Position numbers and translations under genes: made by a program | The notes under the pieces: generated by a model | Told to the model about the DNA's origin: nothing | Database searches by the model: none | The model's input: only the letters and a program-made list of their open reading frames with translations | NCBI GenBank assembly: GCA_035764005.1 | Contig: DASTZZ010000072.1 | Span: 47,517-111,516 of the forward strand | Source: Terriglobales bacterium | Lineage (GTDB): Bacteria; Acidobacteriota; Terriglobia; Terriglobales; Acidobacteriaceae | Reading direction: 5' to 3' | DNA length: 64,000 nucleotides | Part shown: positions 45,232 to 53,965 of the stretch, piece after piece | Layout of the letters: each line of letters opens with the position of its first letter | Numbering within the stretch: position 1 is the stretch's first letter

Positions 45232-45672
45232 CTAGCGGCCAATGTCTTCGTTCCAAAGATCCGGATGTTGAGAGATAAAGGCGCGCATCAGGGACTTGGA
45301 TTCCGGATCGTCCAGATTCACAAGCTGCACACCGGCACGCGTGAAGAGATCCTCAGCGCCTTTGAAGTTCGTATTCTCGCCGATGATGATGGTCGGGATT
45401 TTGAACAGCAGCGCGGTCCCGGTACACATCACGCAAGGACTCAATGTGCTCACCAGCACCAGCCGATTCCAGTCCCGCCGGCGCCCGGCATTGCGGATGC
45501 ATACAACTTCGGCATGAGCGGTAGGGTCGCCGGTCTGGACGCGCAGATTGTGTCCACGCGCGACGACATTGCCATCCGCATCGGCGAGCACCGACCCGAT
45601 CGGCAGCCCGCCCTCGTTCAGACCTTTGCGGGCTTCAGCGATGGCTTCCGATAGAAGCTTGTGCTTGTCCAC
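45232..45672 (-). CDS. Yeast-type cytosine/nucleoside deaminase
   Basis: 146 residues from the GTG at 45672 (VDKHKLLSEAI), chosen by family alignment; the open frame reaches 45762 but that part runs through a dispersed repeat. The zinc site is HAE (TAHAEVVCI) and PCVMC (STLSPCVMCTG). The order GGLPIGSVL, ARGHNLR, TLSPCVMCTG, IIIGENTNFKG and the end WNEDIG fits the yeast Fcy1 cytosine deaminase group closely. Family members turn cytosine to uracil; bacterial cytosine deaminases are usually the unrelated CodA type. Related guanine or nucleoside deaminases are possible alternatives. Confidence 0.88.
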   Translation of the reverse strand: MDKHKLLSEAIAEARKGLNEGGLPIGSVLADADGNVVARGHNLRVQTGDPTAHAEVVCIRNAGRRRDWNRLVLVSTLSPCVMCTGTALLFKIPTIIIGENTNFKGAEDLFTRAGVQLVNLDDPESKSLMRAFISQHPDLWNEDIGR

Positions 45673-45686
45673 GTTCGATTCGAAAT

Positions 45687-45708
45687 AACAGCGTAATAAA
45701 CAGCGTAA
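45687..45708. repeat. AACAGCGTAATAAACAGCGT repeat, copy 1
   Basis: Two AACAGCGTAA units separated by TA. The same double unit occurs at 45805-45837 and 63440-63467. Confidence 0.65.
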
Positions 45709-45804
45709 ATACTCAACCGAGCGGGTACGAACGACGGATAATTCGCGGCAAGTCTTTGGCAAATAACTCTTTATCGAAACTCACCATATTCTCCACTCGC
45801 TCCC

Positions 45805-45837
45805 GAACAGCGAAAAACAGCGTAATAACAGCGTAAA
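45805..45837. repeat. CAGCG-based repeat, copy 2
   Basis: Three successive AACAGCG units. Bases 45808-45835 are identical over 28 bases to 63440-63467 near the other end of the window. Confidence 0.75.
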
Positions 45838-46029
45838 CCATTCGTGGACCAATAATTGCTGTGCGCTCTTCTATAGTTCCCATTCTGGAACTCTATGATG
45901 GAACTCTACATGCACACAAACCATGCTACAACAAAAGTAAAATTTGTCAAAATAACTCTTGCATTTTTTTGAAATCTGTCATAGCACGGAAGGTGGGGGA
46001 TTTAGTCAGGAGTCAAGGAGCCTTACGGG
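45838..46029. other. Left border zone of the accessory segment
   Basis: AT-richer stretch without a gene, between the repeats after the deaminase gene and the phage remnant. TTCCCATTCTGGAACTCTATGA near 45888 and GATGGAACTCTACAT near 45900 repeat a short GGAACTCTA element. No further structure was recognised. Confidence 0.4.
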
Positions 46030-46212
46030 ATGTCGAACTACGAAATCGGATGCGGCAAGCCGCCGAAAAGGTACTCATGGACAAAGGGCACCTCCGGTAA
46101 TCCACGCGGACGGCCGAAGGCTCGCCGTAATCTTTCCACCACCATCGAAGCGACTTTGAGGGAAAAAATAACCATTGAAGAAAACGGCAAGCAGCGGACC
46201 GTCACCAGGCTC
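46030..46212 (+). pseudogene. DUF5681 protein fragment (phage-associated)
   Basis: The frame opens with SNYEIGCGKPPKRYSW, then GTSGNPRGRPK and STTIEATLREKITIEENGK. This is the N-terminal DUF5681 pattern found next to terminase genes in prophages. After TVTRL the sequence changes into terminase sequence in another frame, so the gene has lost its 3' part by deletion. Confidence 0.7.
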
Positions 46213-46440
46213 GTGCCATCGCGGAAGAAGATGAGACGCACGTAGTCCATCACCTGGGCAAGCAGTTCGCGTACACGCGACACGCGGGAGAGGTGCTGCA
46301 TCCCGAGCGCGAGCCGCGCGAGGTGCTCGATCAACTGCGCGAGACCCTCGGGCGAGTATCCCTTCGCCGGACAATATCAGCAGAACCCCGCCCCGCTCGG
46401 CGGCGGCATCATTCAGACGAGGTGGTTCAGGTACTACAGA

Positions 46441-46466
46441 ACAGAACCGTCTGCGGTAGCCGGGGT
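46441..46466. repeat. CAGTACCG-type palindromic repeat inside the terminase remnant, copy 1
   Basis: CAGAACCGTCTGCGGTAGCC followed by GGGGT, the same pattern as the REPIN-like element at 63497-63565. It interrupts the terminase frame just after RYYRTE. Confidence 0.55.
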
Positions 46467-46734
46467 CCCCGCGAGCCCGCGGTTGGATCGTGGGGTGAGG
46501 TAGCGGATGGCGCATCTGCTGCTCTGCCCGGAACACTTCGACTTCATCTTCCAAAGCTGGGACACAGCCAACAAAGCCAGCGAGCTGAACGATTACAGTG
46601 TCTGCACCACCTGGGGCGCAGTGAGCTCACCGCGGCCGTCGGTCATTAGTGATCATGGCGTAATCAGTTCGCCGCGCTCTTCCGTCGGTACCGACTAGGC
46701 CGTAGTCAGCTCACCGCAGTCCGACGCGCGTCAC

Positions 46735-46763
46735 GTCAGTACCGATCGTGGTAACGATCGGGT
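46735..46763. repeat. CAGTACCG-type palindromic repeat inside the terminase remnant, copy 2
   Basis: GTCAGTACCGATCGTGGTAA then CGATCGGGT, with stem CGATCG around GGTA. It follows the consensus GTCAGTACCG-N5-GGTA-N5-GGGT seen at 63497-63565 and lies where the terminase frame is lost after TTWG. Confidence 0.6.
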
Positions 46764-47242
46764 AAGCCGCACGCGCCCTTATCGCTGCGCATGCCCGGGA
46801 GTGGTCGCCGCGCAACATCCTCATCGAGGACCGAGCTTCAGGCACGCAACTCATCCAGGAACTCAGGCAGGAAGGCCTGTCCACGCTCACCCGCTGCGAC
46901 TCGAAGGAGGAGAAAGTCATACGCATGTCCACCGCCAGCAACATGATCGAGAACGGACAGGTGTACCTGCCGGAGAAAGCGCCGTGGCTCTCACAGTACG
47001 TCCACGAACTGGTCACGTTCCCAAACGGGAAACACTACGACCAGGTCGATTCTACGTCGCAGGCCCTGCGCTGGTTCAAGAGCCGCGCCTTCCTGTCCGG
47101 CATTCAGCAGTACTACAAAGACGAAGCAACGATCGCAAACTACAGGCGAGGACTCATCAAGAAAGAAGACGTGCCGGAGCACCTCTGGAAGCGTCTCGAT
47201 GAACCGCCGTTACCGCCGCGCGGCCCATACGGGCTCTGGTAG

Positions 47243-47497
47243 TGAGCGCCGTGACAAGCCACGAAGCCACGGAGCCACGAGGCTTCGAAGCTGAAAGGCA
47301 AAACAGAATATGTGCAGATTGCCAACTGACAAGTGCCGGAGGCACGGTGTGTGAAAGCCCAGGACGACGTCCTGGGAAGGCGACATATACAATGCCAGTC
47401 CCCGGAGGGACGGTACCGTATGGATGATTTCGAAGAGAAGAAATGTTCGGGTCGAACGCGGACGTTTAATGCTTGGACGCTTCCCACGAACCGATTC
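47243..47497. other. Repeat-rich spacer before the first RAYT unit
   Basis: It holds CCACGAAGCCACGGAGCCACGA (47259-47280), a tandem CCACGAAG/CCACGGAG motif, the palindrome CCCAGGACG/CGTCCTGGG (47358-47375) and GTGCCGGAGGCACGG. No gene was found. Confidence 0.5.
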
Positions 47498-47555
47498 GGG
47501 TGCCCCACTCTCGCGTGTTGTTCGCGAGGGTGGGCCGCGATGATGGTGGCACGTC

Positions 47556-47561
47556 TATAAT
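47556..47561 (+). promoter_or_regulatory. Candidate -10 box for the RAYT gene
   Basis: Perfect TATAAT eight bases before the GTG start, implying a leaderless transcript. The same position in copy 2 reads TGTAAT. Confidence 0.4.
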
Positions 47562-47569
47562 GGCGCGCC

Positions 47570-48145
47570 GTGCCCACGCGTCTAAAACGTATTTACGGTC
47601 ATCATGACCTTCATTTCGTCACCTGCAGTTGCTACAGACGGCAGCCACTTCTGGGAAGTGGACGTTCTCGCGATGTTTTCCTGCGCATCTTTGAGCAGGT
47701 TCGGCGGAAGTATCGGTTTGAGGTTGTCGGCTACGTAGTCATGCCCGAACACTTCCATGTTTTGATCGGAGAGCCTGAAATTGGAACTCCTTCTACGGCC
47801 ATGCAGGTTCTGAAGCAAAGGGTCGGGCAGCGTCTGCTGCCGCCTCTACGTAAGAGCCGGAATCAACTCGGCTTGTGGAGAGAAAATGGAAGGCAGAAGA
47901 AGCGTCATTTCTTTCAGCCTCGCTTTTACGACTTCAACGTCTACACGCGCAGGAAGATGATTGAGAAGCTGCGCTATATGCATCGAAATCCCGTAAAGCG
48001 AGGATTAGTGCCGTCTCCGGAATTGTGGGCTTGGAGCAGTTTCCGCGCCTACTATTTTGGCGAGAAGAGCGCGGTCTGGATCGAGGGATTAAACCCAAAC
48101 CCCAAACTGCGCATGGTGAAACCGACCAGATTTGGAGGCAATTGA
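47570..48145 (+). CDS. REP-associated tyrosine transposase (RAYT)
   Basis: 191 residues from a GTG. It belongs to the Y1/IS200-like HUH group: the metal-binding HUH motif is H61-F62-H63 in VVMPEHFHVLIGEPE, and the tyrosine helix is FYDFNVYTRRKMIEKLRYMH (Y120 or Y125 being catalytic), followed by the RAYT hallmark RNPVKRGLVPSPELWAWSS. RAYTs nick REP hairpins and are thought to spread REP/REPIN sequences. Matching REP hairpins flank the gene at both sides. This copy is intact; the second at 54770 is not. Confidence 0.93.
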   Translation: MPTRLKRIYGHHDLHFVTCSCYRRQPLLGSGRSRDVFLRIFEQVRRKYRFEVVGYVVMPEHFHVLIGEPEIGTPSTAMQVLKQRVGQRLLPPLRKSRNQLGLWRENGRQKKRHFFQPRFYDFNVYTRRKMIEKLRYMHRNPVKRGLVPSPELWAWSSFRAYYFGEKSAVWIEGLNPNPKLRMVKPTRFGGN

Positions 48146-48152
48146 CCTTATA

Positions 48153-48242
48153 CCCCACCCTCGCGAACAGCACGCGAGAGTGGGGCACCCGACTTTTCGA
48201 GAACGATAACTTGTTTCAGTATGGGAACAGGGTGGGGCACCC
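48153..48242. repeat. REPIN right of RAYT copy 1
   Basis: A full REP hairpin (48153-48190), a spacer of 40 bases, and a second inverted REP end GGGTGGGGCACCC. It is the inverse of the arrangement left of RAYT copy 2 (54646-54734). Confidence 0.75.
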
Positions 48243-48428
48243 GGCGCTACATGCACGTATACTTCCGACTATGTCTTTCAAGACCCCACGGGAGGTAATC
48301 ACAATTTAGGACTTTCCAATACGCCATCATGCACCGCAACTGGCACATATTTTTCAGGAGATGATTTTGTCCGCGCATCAGGTGGCGGATGGCGCGGCCC
48401 AGCAGTCGTAGCTGACGCCGACGGAACA

Positions 48429-51400
48429 GTGTATCACTACCCTGCCAGTCAAATACATTGGTCAGGCTCAAGCTTCGCTCAAACTCCCGACTATGTTGAG
48501 GACAGAAACGGCAACAAAATAATCATAACCGATTATTTCACCTCTAACCAATCAACGGGCACTAACCGGGGGGTGTTTGCATACACGGACACTCTGGGTC
48601 GAACCGCTCTTTACTCATCTGGCTTTGGTTCGAGCGGGAATACTGTTTCTGTGGCAGGACTCGCCGGTTCGTATTCGCTCACCTGGGGCACCTCCAATGC
48701 TAACTATTCAGCACAGCCCGTCCAGCAAGCAAATTCTCATTGTATTACGCCTCCCAACGTCACCGGTTCTCAACCTGTAGTTGTGGCAATCACTTTGCCC
48801 AATGGCCAATCTTACCAATTTCAATATGACCCAACATACGGTCTAGTCAATAAGATTTCCTACCCAAGCGGCGCATATGTGAGATATGTGTGGGGACTTA
48901 ACGCCACCTCCGATGCAGGTACATGGCCAACGACCGATCCTAACGGAGATCCAAGTGCATGTTATTTTCAGTATGGAACACCGGCAGTTCAGCATCGGTA
49001 CGTTAGCTTCGACGGTTCGACCGAAGTTCTCCGCCAGGATTTTACGTATTCGACTAGTTGGGCAACAATCATTCCTTCGATAGCTTGGGTGAGCAAGCAG
49101 ACCACTTTGACGACTGCGGATTTAGTGAGAGGAACGAGCTTCGAGACAGACTATACGTATGTTCCGGCTTCTTGCGGAGGTCCAGCTCCACCTAATGTTG
49201 ACAGCTACTTTGCCGACCAGTGCCCTGTAGAACAAACCGTCGTCTATAAGGATTGGGATGGCTCTGTGCTGCGTACTGAGAGCAAAACCTGGATCGATGC
49301 CAATATGCTTTCTAGTGACCAGGTGACGCTCAATAACGGACAAACGGCGAAAACAACTTACGCCTACGCGAATAACAACACTACCGCATTAATGCATGAG
49401 AAAGACGAGTACGATTACGGCCAAGGCAGCCCCGGTCCTCTTCTTCGCAAAACGATTACGAATTACGCGAGCTTTCCGGCTACACCGTTGTTGTCGGACG
49501 GTCCTTACATTTTTGACCGGCCATGTCAAATAATCACCTATGATGGCGGGAATGCACGGGTGGCCGAGCAGGACTTTTTATATGACGGGCAAGCAGCGCT
49601 CTGTGGATCGCCGGGCTCCGCCCTAACTGCTGGTGTTAGCAATCTCTCAGGGCACGACGACACCAACTACGCGGCAGGCTCGACAACACCGAGAGGCAAT
49701 GCCACATCTATTATCGAGCAGTGCATCCTACTTTCCACGCATCAGCCATGCCCACAGCGGGCATCCCTTTCCACGTCATACTCCTATGACGAAACTGGGC
49801 AGGTAATCAGCATGACCGATGCGGCTGGAAATCCGCCAACCACGTATTCTTATGCGAACAGCTTTACCGATACTACACCAGCGGTTAATACAAATGCTTT
49901 TCTTACAGAGATCGATTACCCGACGACTGGAGGCATAAGCCACAAGGAAAAGTTTTCGTATGCCTATTCAGATGGCCAACTCACCCAGTCAGTCGATCAG
50001 AACAATCAGGTTACAGGTTATGCCTATAACGACGCATTGCGCCGCCTGACTGAGACAGACTATCCTAGTAGCTTTGGTAAGAGTGTAACCACCTACACGG
50101 ATACACCGTTGGCGGTCTCGGTTGAAAGAACCCGCCAGATCGACGCAACGCACTCGACCGATGTGATTGTTCATTATGACGGCGCTGGACAGGAAATTTC
50201 TCGCACTACAGCGAACGGCGAATCAACGCCGTGGGATCGCGTTGATACCTGCTACGACGGTTCGGGCAGAATCAAGTTCAGCTCTTATCCTTATCAAATC
50301 GCAAGCTCCACCACTGCCCCTAATTGTGCAGGCAATGGAGATAGCTTGGTTTATGACGCCTTAGGCAGAATCAAGAGCATTACGCACTCAGACGGCAGCG
50401 CAGTCTCGACTACCTATACGGGCCGTGCGACCGACGTTAAGGATGAAGGAAACGGCACTCGCCTAGTCGAGCGAATTTCGCAAGTGGATGGCCTCGGATT
50501 GCTGCGATATGTCTGCGAGATCACCGGGCAAAGTCAACAAGGTATCTCGCCATCCCCGTGCACGCCCCCGTCAACGACGCTTGACATATCGGGCACTGGC
50601 TTTTTGACGAGCTACTCTTACTCAGCTCTTGGCGATCTGCAAACGGTCTCGCAGGGCGCTCTGTCGCGCAGCTTTCAGTATGATTCCCTCTCACGTCTCA
50701 CTCAATCCAATAATCCAGAGTCCGGCGCAGTTGACTATTCTTACGATTCAGATTCAAACTGCACCGCCCAGACTTCGTATCCAGGCGAGTTAATCAGCAA
50801 ACTCGATGCAAGAAATGTCCGTACTTGTTTCTCGTATGATCCATTGCACAGACTCACTGGAAAAGCCTACATAACGAGCGGCACAACCGCGTCAAGCACT
50901 CCAAGCGTAACCTACAATTATGACGAGGCATCGCGTTATGGACGTAATCTCGCCTTAACCGTTGGCAGAAAGTCATCTGAAACCACGGCATCTCCGAATC
51001 CTACCGGGGAGGTATTCAGTTATGACGCAATGGGGCACGTCATCGATAACTCTCAATGCACGCCACAGAACTGCGGCAACAACACAGCATTTGCCGTCAC
51101 AAACCCCAGCTATGATGATCTCGGAGATGTGCTATCCGCAACCAATGGTGCTGGAGTTACGCTCGGATATACGTACAACGTGGCTGGTCGCCTGTACAGC
51201 GTCACCAGCAGTTGGAATGATGCGAATCATCCAGGAACGCTCCTCAACAGTGCGCATTACAATGCATTCGGGTCGCCAACCTCTCTCTCAATTGGTAATC
51301 TGCCTTTGACTGACACAAGAGTGTATTCGACTCAGCGACCTGGTTGGGGAGGTTGGGTCTCTTCAATCAATGTTGGCGGTCCGTCTACGCAATCCACCGG

Positions 51401-53954
51401 CAACGTGACAATAAGTGGTGCGGAGAAAACTCAGCTCCAATCTAACGGTACCTATAGTACCGGGTCTGTGACGATCAACGGCTCGGAAAGAACAACAACA
51501 GTGTGGGTTGTCTGTGGCCCAAATGGGACAACCTGCCCTCACACCGAGTACGATGGTGGCACGGTAACCGTCACTGTAAATGGCGTTTCGCAAACTGTCC
51601 AATACGGCTCTACGTCCACGGCTGCCTCAGTGGCCAGTTCATTTACGACCGCATTTGGCTCGTCGGTAACTGCGTCGATATCCGGAACAACCATGACCTT
51701 CACTTCAAACACTCCCGGATCTTCAGGAAACTCATATGGCCTTTCTACCTCTTGTTTATCCCAGAACTCGCACTTTACTGGTTGTTCCTTTTCAGGCACC
51801 CCGTCGGGTTCGACCCTCACAGGTGGCAGTGATCCCGCTTATACCTATGACTCCGGCACCGTGAAACTGTTTGCCAATAATATAGAGAGCGATGCTTCGT
51901 ACGGGCAGGGCAGTACAAGCACGTCAATCGCTGCTCAGCTTGCTTCAGCCGTCAACGGAAATAATCCTAATGTAAGCGCCACCTCGTCTGGCAATGTGGT
52001 TACGCTCACGAGTCGCAATGGCGGAGCGTACACGAACTATTCGCTCTCAGCAACGAGCAGCGGCAGCTTCAACCCAGTTTCATTCACAACATCAGCTTCG
52101 GGCCCGAACATGAGCGGCGGCACGGGAGCAATCTTGTACGCGCTCGGAATGAGCTACTTCAACAACGGCGACATACAGACCGCGAATGACTCCGTAAATG
52201 GAAACTGGAGCTACTCCTACGATGATTTCAACCGCTTGAACACTGCTGTAGCCAGTAACATCAACACTGGATGTATCGAGTCTTACGACCGTTACGGCAA
52301 CCGCTGGGGTCAGCAGCCTTATGGCGGAGCTGGCTATGGCTGCGGTAGCTTTACCGCGTCATTCGGAGGAAACAACAATCGTATTGATTTAGGAGAAGGA
52401 TACGGTTACGACGCGAGTGGGAACGTAACATCTACTCCTGACGGATTGTCGTACGCCTACGACGCCGAGAATCGAATTGTTGCAATAAACGGTGGTAGCG
52501 TGGCGAGTTATGCTTATAATGCTGAGGGCCAACGCGTGCGCAAAGTAACTGCAAGCGGCACAGTGGACTTCCTCTACGATTTGGCGGCGCACGTGACATC
52601 CGAAGTGGCGGTTGGCCCGGTCACATCAATCGACATACGATTTACGAACGACTCCTGCTCTGGTTGCGGCGGCGGAACTCCAGTTGGGGGTGGAGATCGC
52701 AATTTATTTGTGAACTCCATCTCTCTGGGAACTACAACGATCTTTCCGACGGACCCGTCTATTTCTTACACGAGTGCTCCGTGCAATTCGACTCAGGGCA
52801 ATGTTGCGTACATCTTGTGCAATGGCGACATAATCTCAACTAATCCTCCAGGCGGTTCCGTGGAGAGCATCACCGTGAACGCATACGGCTCGCCCGACTA
52901 CTATGTCTATCCGCACATGCAAATATTTGTGAACGGATTGCTAATGGGTGAGTGGGACGTAACGGACTCGGCTGAGAGTTATACGGTTTCAGCCAAGTGG
53001 AATCGTGGAGAACTTTACGCGGGTGCGATGCATATCGCGACTTACGCGAACGGGACGACGTACTTCACGCATTATGACTGGCTCGGTGCTGAACGTGTAC
53101 GTTCGACATTGAATGGTGGAATCTATTCTCAATGGACAGACTTGCCATTTGGCGAAGGTTCCAACGCGCCAAATCCAAGTCCAACGCATTTCACCGGCAA
53201 GGAGCGCGACGCTGAATCCGGCTTGGACAACTTTGGTACAAGACATTACGGATCAGCTATGGGAAGGTTCATGCAACCGGATGAGCCATTCGCTGACCAG
53301 GACCCCGCTAACCCGCAAAGTTGGAGTCTCTACAGCTACGTCATGAACAATCCGTTGCGCTACAACGATCCGAGCGGCATGGCGCATACGGATTCCGACG
53401 GCTTTTGGGTCGGAGACAGAGACGGCGAATGCGAAACGCAAAACGGCGGCGCCGTGTGCTGGAACGCTAAGGCGAAAGAATGGCAAGCTCCGCCCCCACC
53501 ACCACCAGATGCCGAAGAGCACAGTATGTGGTTTTACATGTTCCATACGAACACGAGCGGAACTGACCGCAACTCCGGAGCAAAATGTGACACCGCGTGC
53601 TTCAACGCATGGAGCCAGTTTCATGACATGACGAGTATGTTAGGGGGGCTGTATGCCGCGACTGCTGTTGTATACCCGGGCGACACCGTCGTGATTGGAA
53701 AACTAGCGGACTTAAAGGACTTGGGGCCTGGTGAACGCACTCTTGATTTGCCCAATCAAGGTAGTATAAGAGCGAATGCGGCACAGAACTCCAGTAGGTT
53801 ACGGGAGGCCATGAATCAGGGCAGACCCATCCGAGATGCCTCAGCGGGAAAAGAGGACAGTAACACTGGATTTCTTAGGTTTGAACGGAACATTCTGCAG
53901 AACCACGGCTGGACGCTGAAGGGCGATTATTGGTATCCGCCAAATGGCGAATAG
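48429..53954 (+). CDS. RHS-repeat protein with C-terminal toxin-like domain, 5' truncated
   Basis: The first possible start is a GTG at 48429 (1841 residues), but the frame is open and protein-like back to the REP edge at 48243 (YVFQDPTGGNHNLGLS, then TYFSGDDFVRASGGGW), with no start codon and a TAA at 48207. No signal peptide remains. RHS/YD repeats (YDxxGRLxxxT, for example YDALGRIKSITH and YDSLSRLTQ) cover residues 1-970. A beta-rich Ser/Thr insertion follows (about 980-1230), then more YD repeats, a carbohydrate-binding-like insertion (about 1395-1523, with IDIRFTND and DRNLFVNSI) and the RHS core (1588-1650, FTGKERDAESGL to YNDPSG). The variable C-terminal part (1651-1841) has a Pro run and ends with AAQNSSRLREAMNQGRPIRD and RNILQNHGWTLKGDYW. 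RHS shells normally enclose and deliver such C-terminal toxins. It is unclear whether the truncated gene is expressed. Confidence 0.88.
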   Translation: MYHYPASQIHWSGSSFAQTPDYVEDRNGNKIIITDYFTSNQSTGTNRGVFAYTDTLGRTALYSSGFGSSGNTVSVAGLAGSYSLTWGTSNANYSAQPVQQANSHCITPPNVTGSQPVVVAITLPNGQSYQFQYDPTYGLVNKISYPSGAYVRYVWGLNATSDAGTWPTTDPNGDPSACYFQYGTPAVQHRYVSFDGSTEVLRQDFTYSTSWATIIPSIAWVSKQTTLTTADLVRGTSFETDYTYVPASCGGPAPPNVDSYFADQCPVEQTVVYKDWDGSVLRTESKTWIDANMLSSDQVTLNNGQTAKTTYAYANNNTTALMHEKDEYDYGQGSPGPLLRKTITNYASFPATPLLSDGPYIFDRPCQIITYDGGNARVAEQDFLYDGQAALCGSPGSALTAGVSNLSGHDDTNYAAGSTTPRGNATSIIEQCILLSTHQPCPQRASLSTSYSYDETGQVISMTDAAGNPPTTYSYANSFTDTTPAVNTNAFLTEIDYPTTGGISHKEKFSYAYSDGQLTQSVDQNNQVTGYAYNDALRRLTETDYPSSFGKSVTTYTDTPLAVSVERTRQIDATHSTDVIVHYDGAGQEISRTTANGESTPWDRVDTCYDGSGRIKFSSYPYQIASSTTAPNCAGNGDSLVYDALGRIKSITHSDGSAVSTTYTGRATDVKDEGNGTRLVERISQVDGLGLLRYVCEITGQSQQGISPSPCTPPSTTLDISGTGFLTSYSYSALGDLQTVSQGALSRSFQYDSLSRLTQSNNPESGAVDYSYDSDSNCTAQTSYPGELISKLDARNVRTCFSYDPLHRLTGKAYITSGTTASSTPSVTYNYDEASRYGRNLALTVGRKSSETTASPNPTGEVFSYDAMGHVIDNSQCTPQNCGNNTAFAVTNPSYDDLGDVLSATNGAGVTLGYTYNVAGRLYSVTSSWNDANHPGTLLNSAHYNAFGSPTSLSIGNLPLTDTRVYSTQRPGWGGWVSSINVGGPSTQSTGNVTISGAEKTQLQSNGTYSTGSVTINGSERTTTVWVVCGPNGTTCPHTEYDGGTVTVTVNGVSQTVQYGSTSTAASVASSFTTAFGSSVTASISGTTMTFTSNTPGSSGNSYGLSTSCLSQNSHFTGCSFSGTPSGSTLTGGSDPAYTYDSGTVKLFANNIESDASYGQGSTSTSIAAQLASAVNGNNPNVSATSSGNVVTLTSRNGGAYTNYSLSATSSGSFNPVSFTTSASGPNMSGGTGAILYALGMSYFNNGDIQTANDSVNGNWSYSYDDFNRLNTAVASNINTGCIESYDRYGNRWGQQPYGGAGYGCGSFTASFGGNNNRIDLGEGYGYDASGNVTSTPDGLSYAYDAENRIVAINGGSVASYAYNAEGQRVRKVTASGTVDFLYDLAAHVTSEVAVGPVTSIDIRFTNDSCSGCGGGTPVGGGDRNLFVNSISLGTTTIFPTDPSISYTSAPCNSTQGNVAYILCNGDIISTNPPGGSVESITVNAYGSPDYYVYPHMQIFVNGLLMGEWDVTDSAESYTVSAKWNRGELYAGAMHIATYANGTTYFTHYDWLGAERVRSTLNGGIYSQWTDLPFGEGSNAPNPSPTHFTGKERDAESGLDNFGTRHYGSAMGRFMQPDEPFADQDPANPQSWSLYSYVMNNPLRYNDPSGMAHTDSDGFWVGDRDGECETQNGGAVCWNAKAKEWQAPPPPPPDAEEHSMWFYMFHTNTSGTDRNSGAKCDTACFNAWSQFHDMTSMLGGLYAATAVVYPGDTVVIGKLADLKDLGPGERTLDLPNQGSIRANAAQNSSRLREAMNQGRPIRDASAGKEDSNTGFLRFERNILQNHGWTLKGDYWYPPNGE

Positions 53955-53965
53955 GAGTAGGACAA

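Larger units (their letters stand above)
46213..47242 (+). pseudogene. Degraded phage terminase large subunit
   Basis: Terminase pieces appear in order but in different frames: HLGKQFAYTRHAGEVLHPER (about 46249), EYPFAGQYQQNPAPLGGG (about 46346), then FDFIFQSWDTANKASELNDY (about 46530) and WSPRNILIEDRASGTQLI (about 46803) running to a stop at 47242. A single-base insertion in CTCGGGCGAG near 46350 causes one frameshift, and two palindromic repeats (46441-46466, 46735-46763) interrupt the frame. The N-terminal ATPase part is missing. It cannot make a working terminase. Confidence 0.8.
47498..48242 (+). mobile_element. REP-RAYT-REP unit, copy 1
   Basis: A RAYT gene flanked by REP sequences in inverted orientation. 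Left: GGGTGCCCCACTCTCGCG hairpin (47498-47534). Right: its inverse CCCCACCCTCGCG to GTGGGGCACCC (48153-48190) plus a further GGGTGGGGCACCC (48230-48242). The RHS reading frame starts at the next base. Confidence 0.85.

Noticed and set aside
45687..45837. CRISPR-like array from the repeated AACAGCGTAA units
   Set aside because: The units are too short, are not separated by regular unique spacers, and no cas gene is near.
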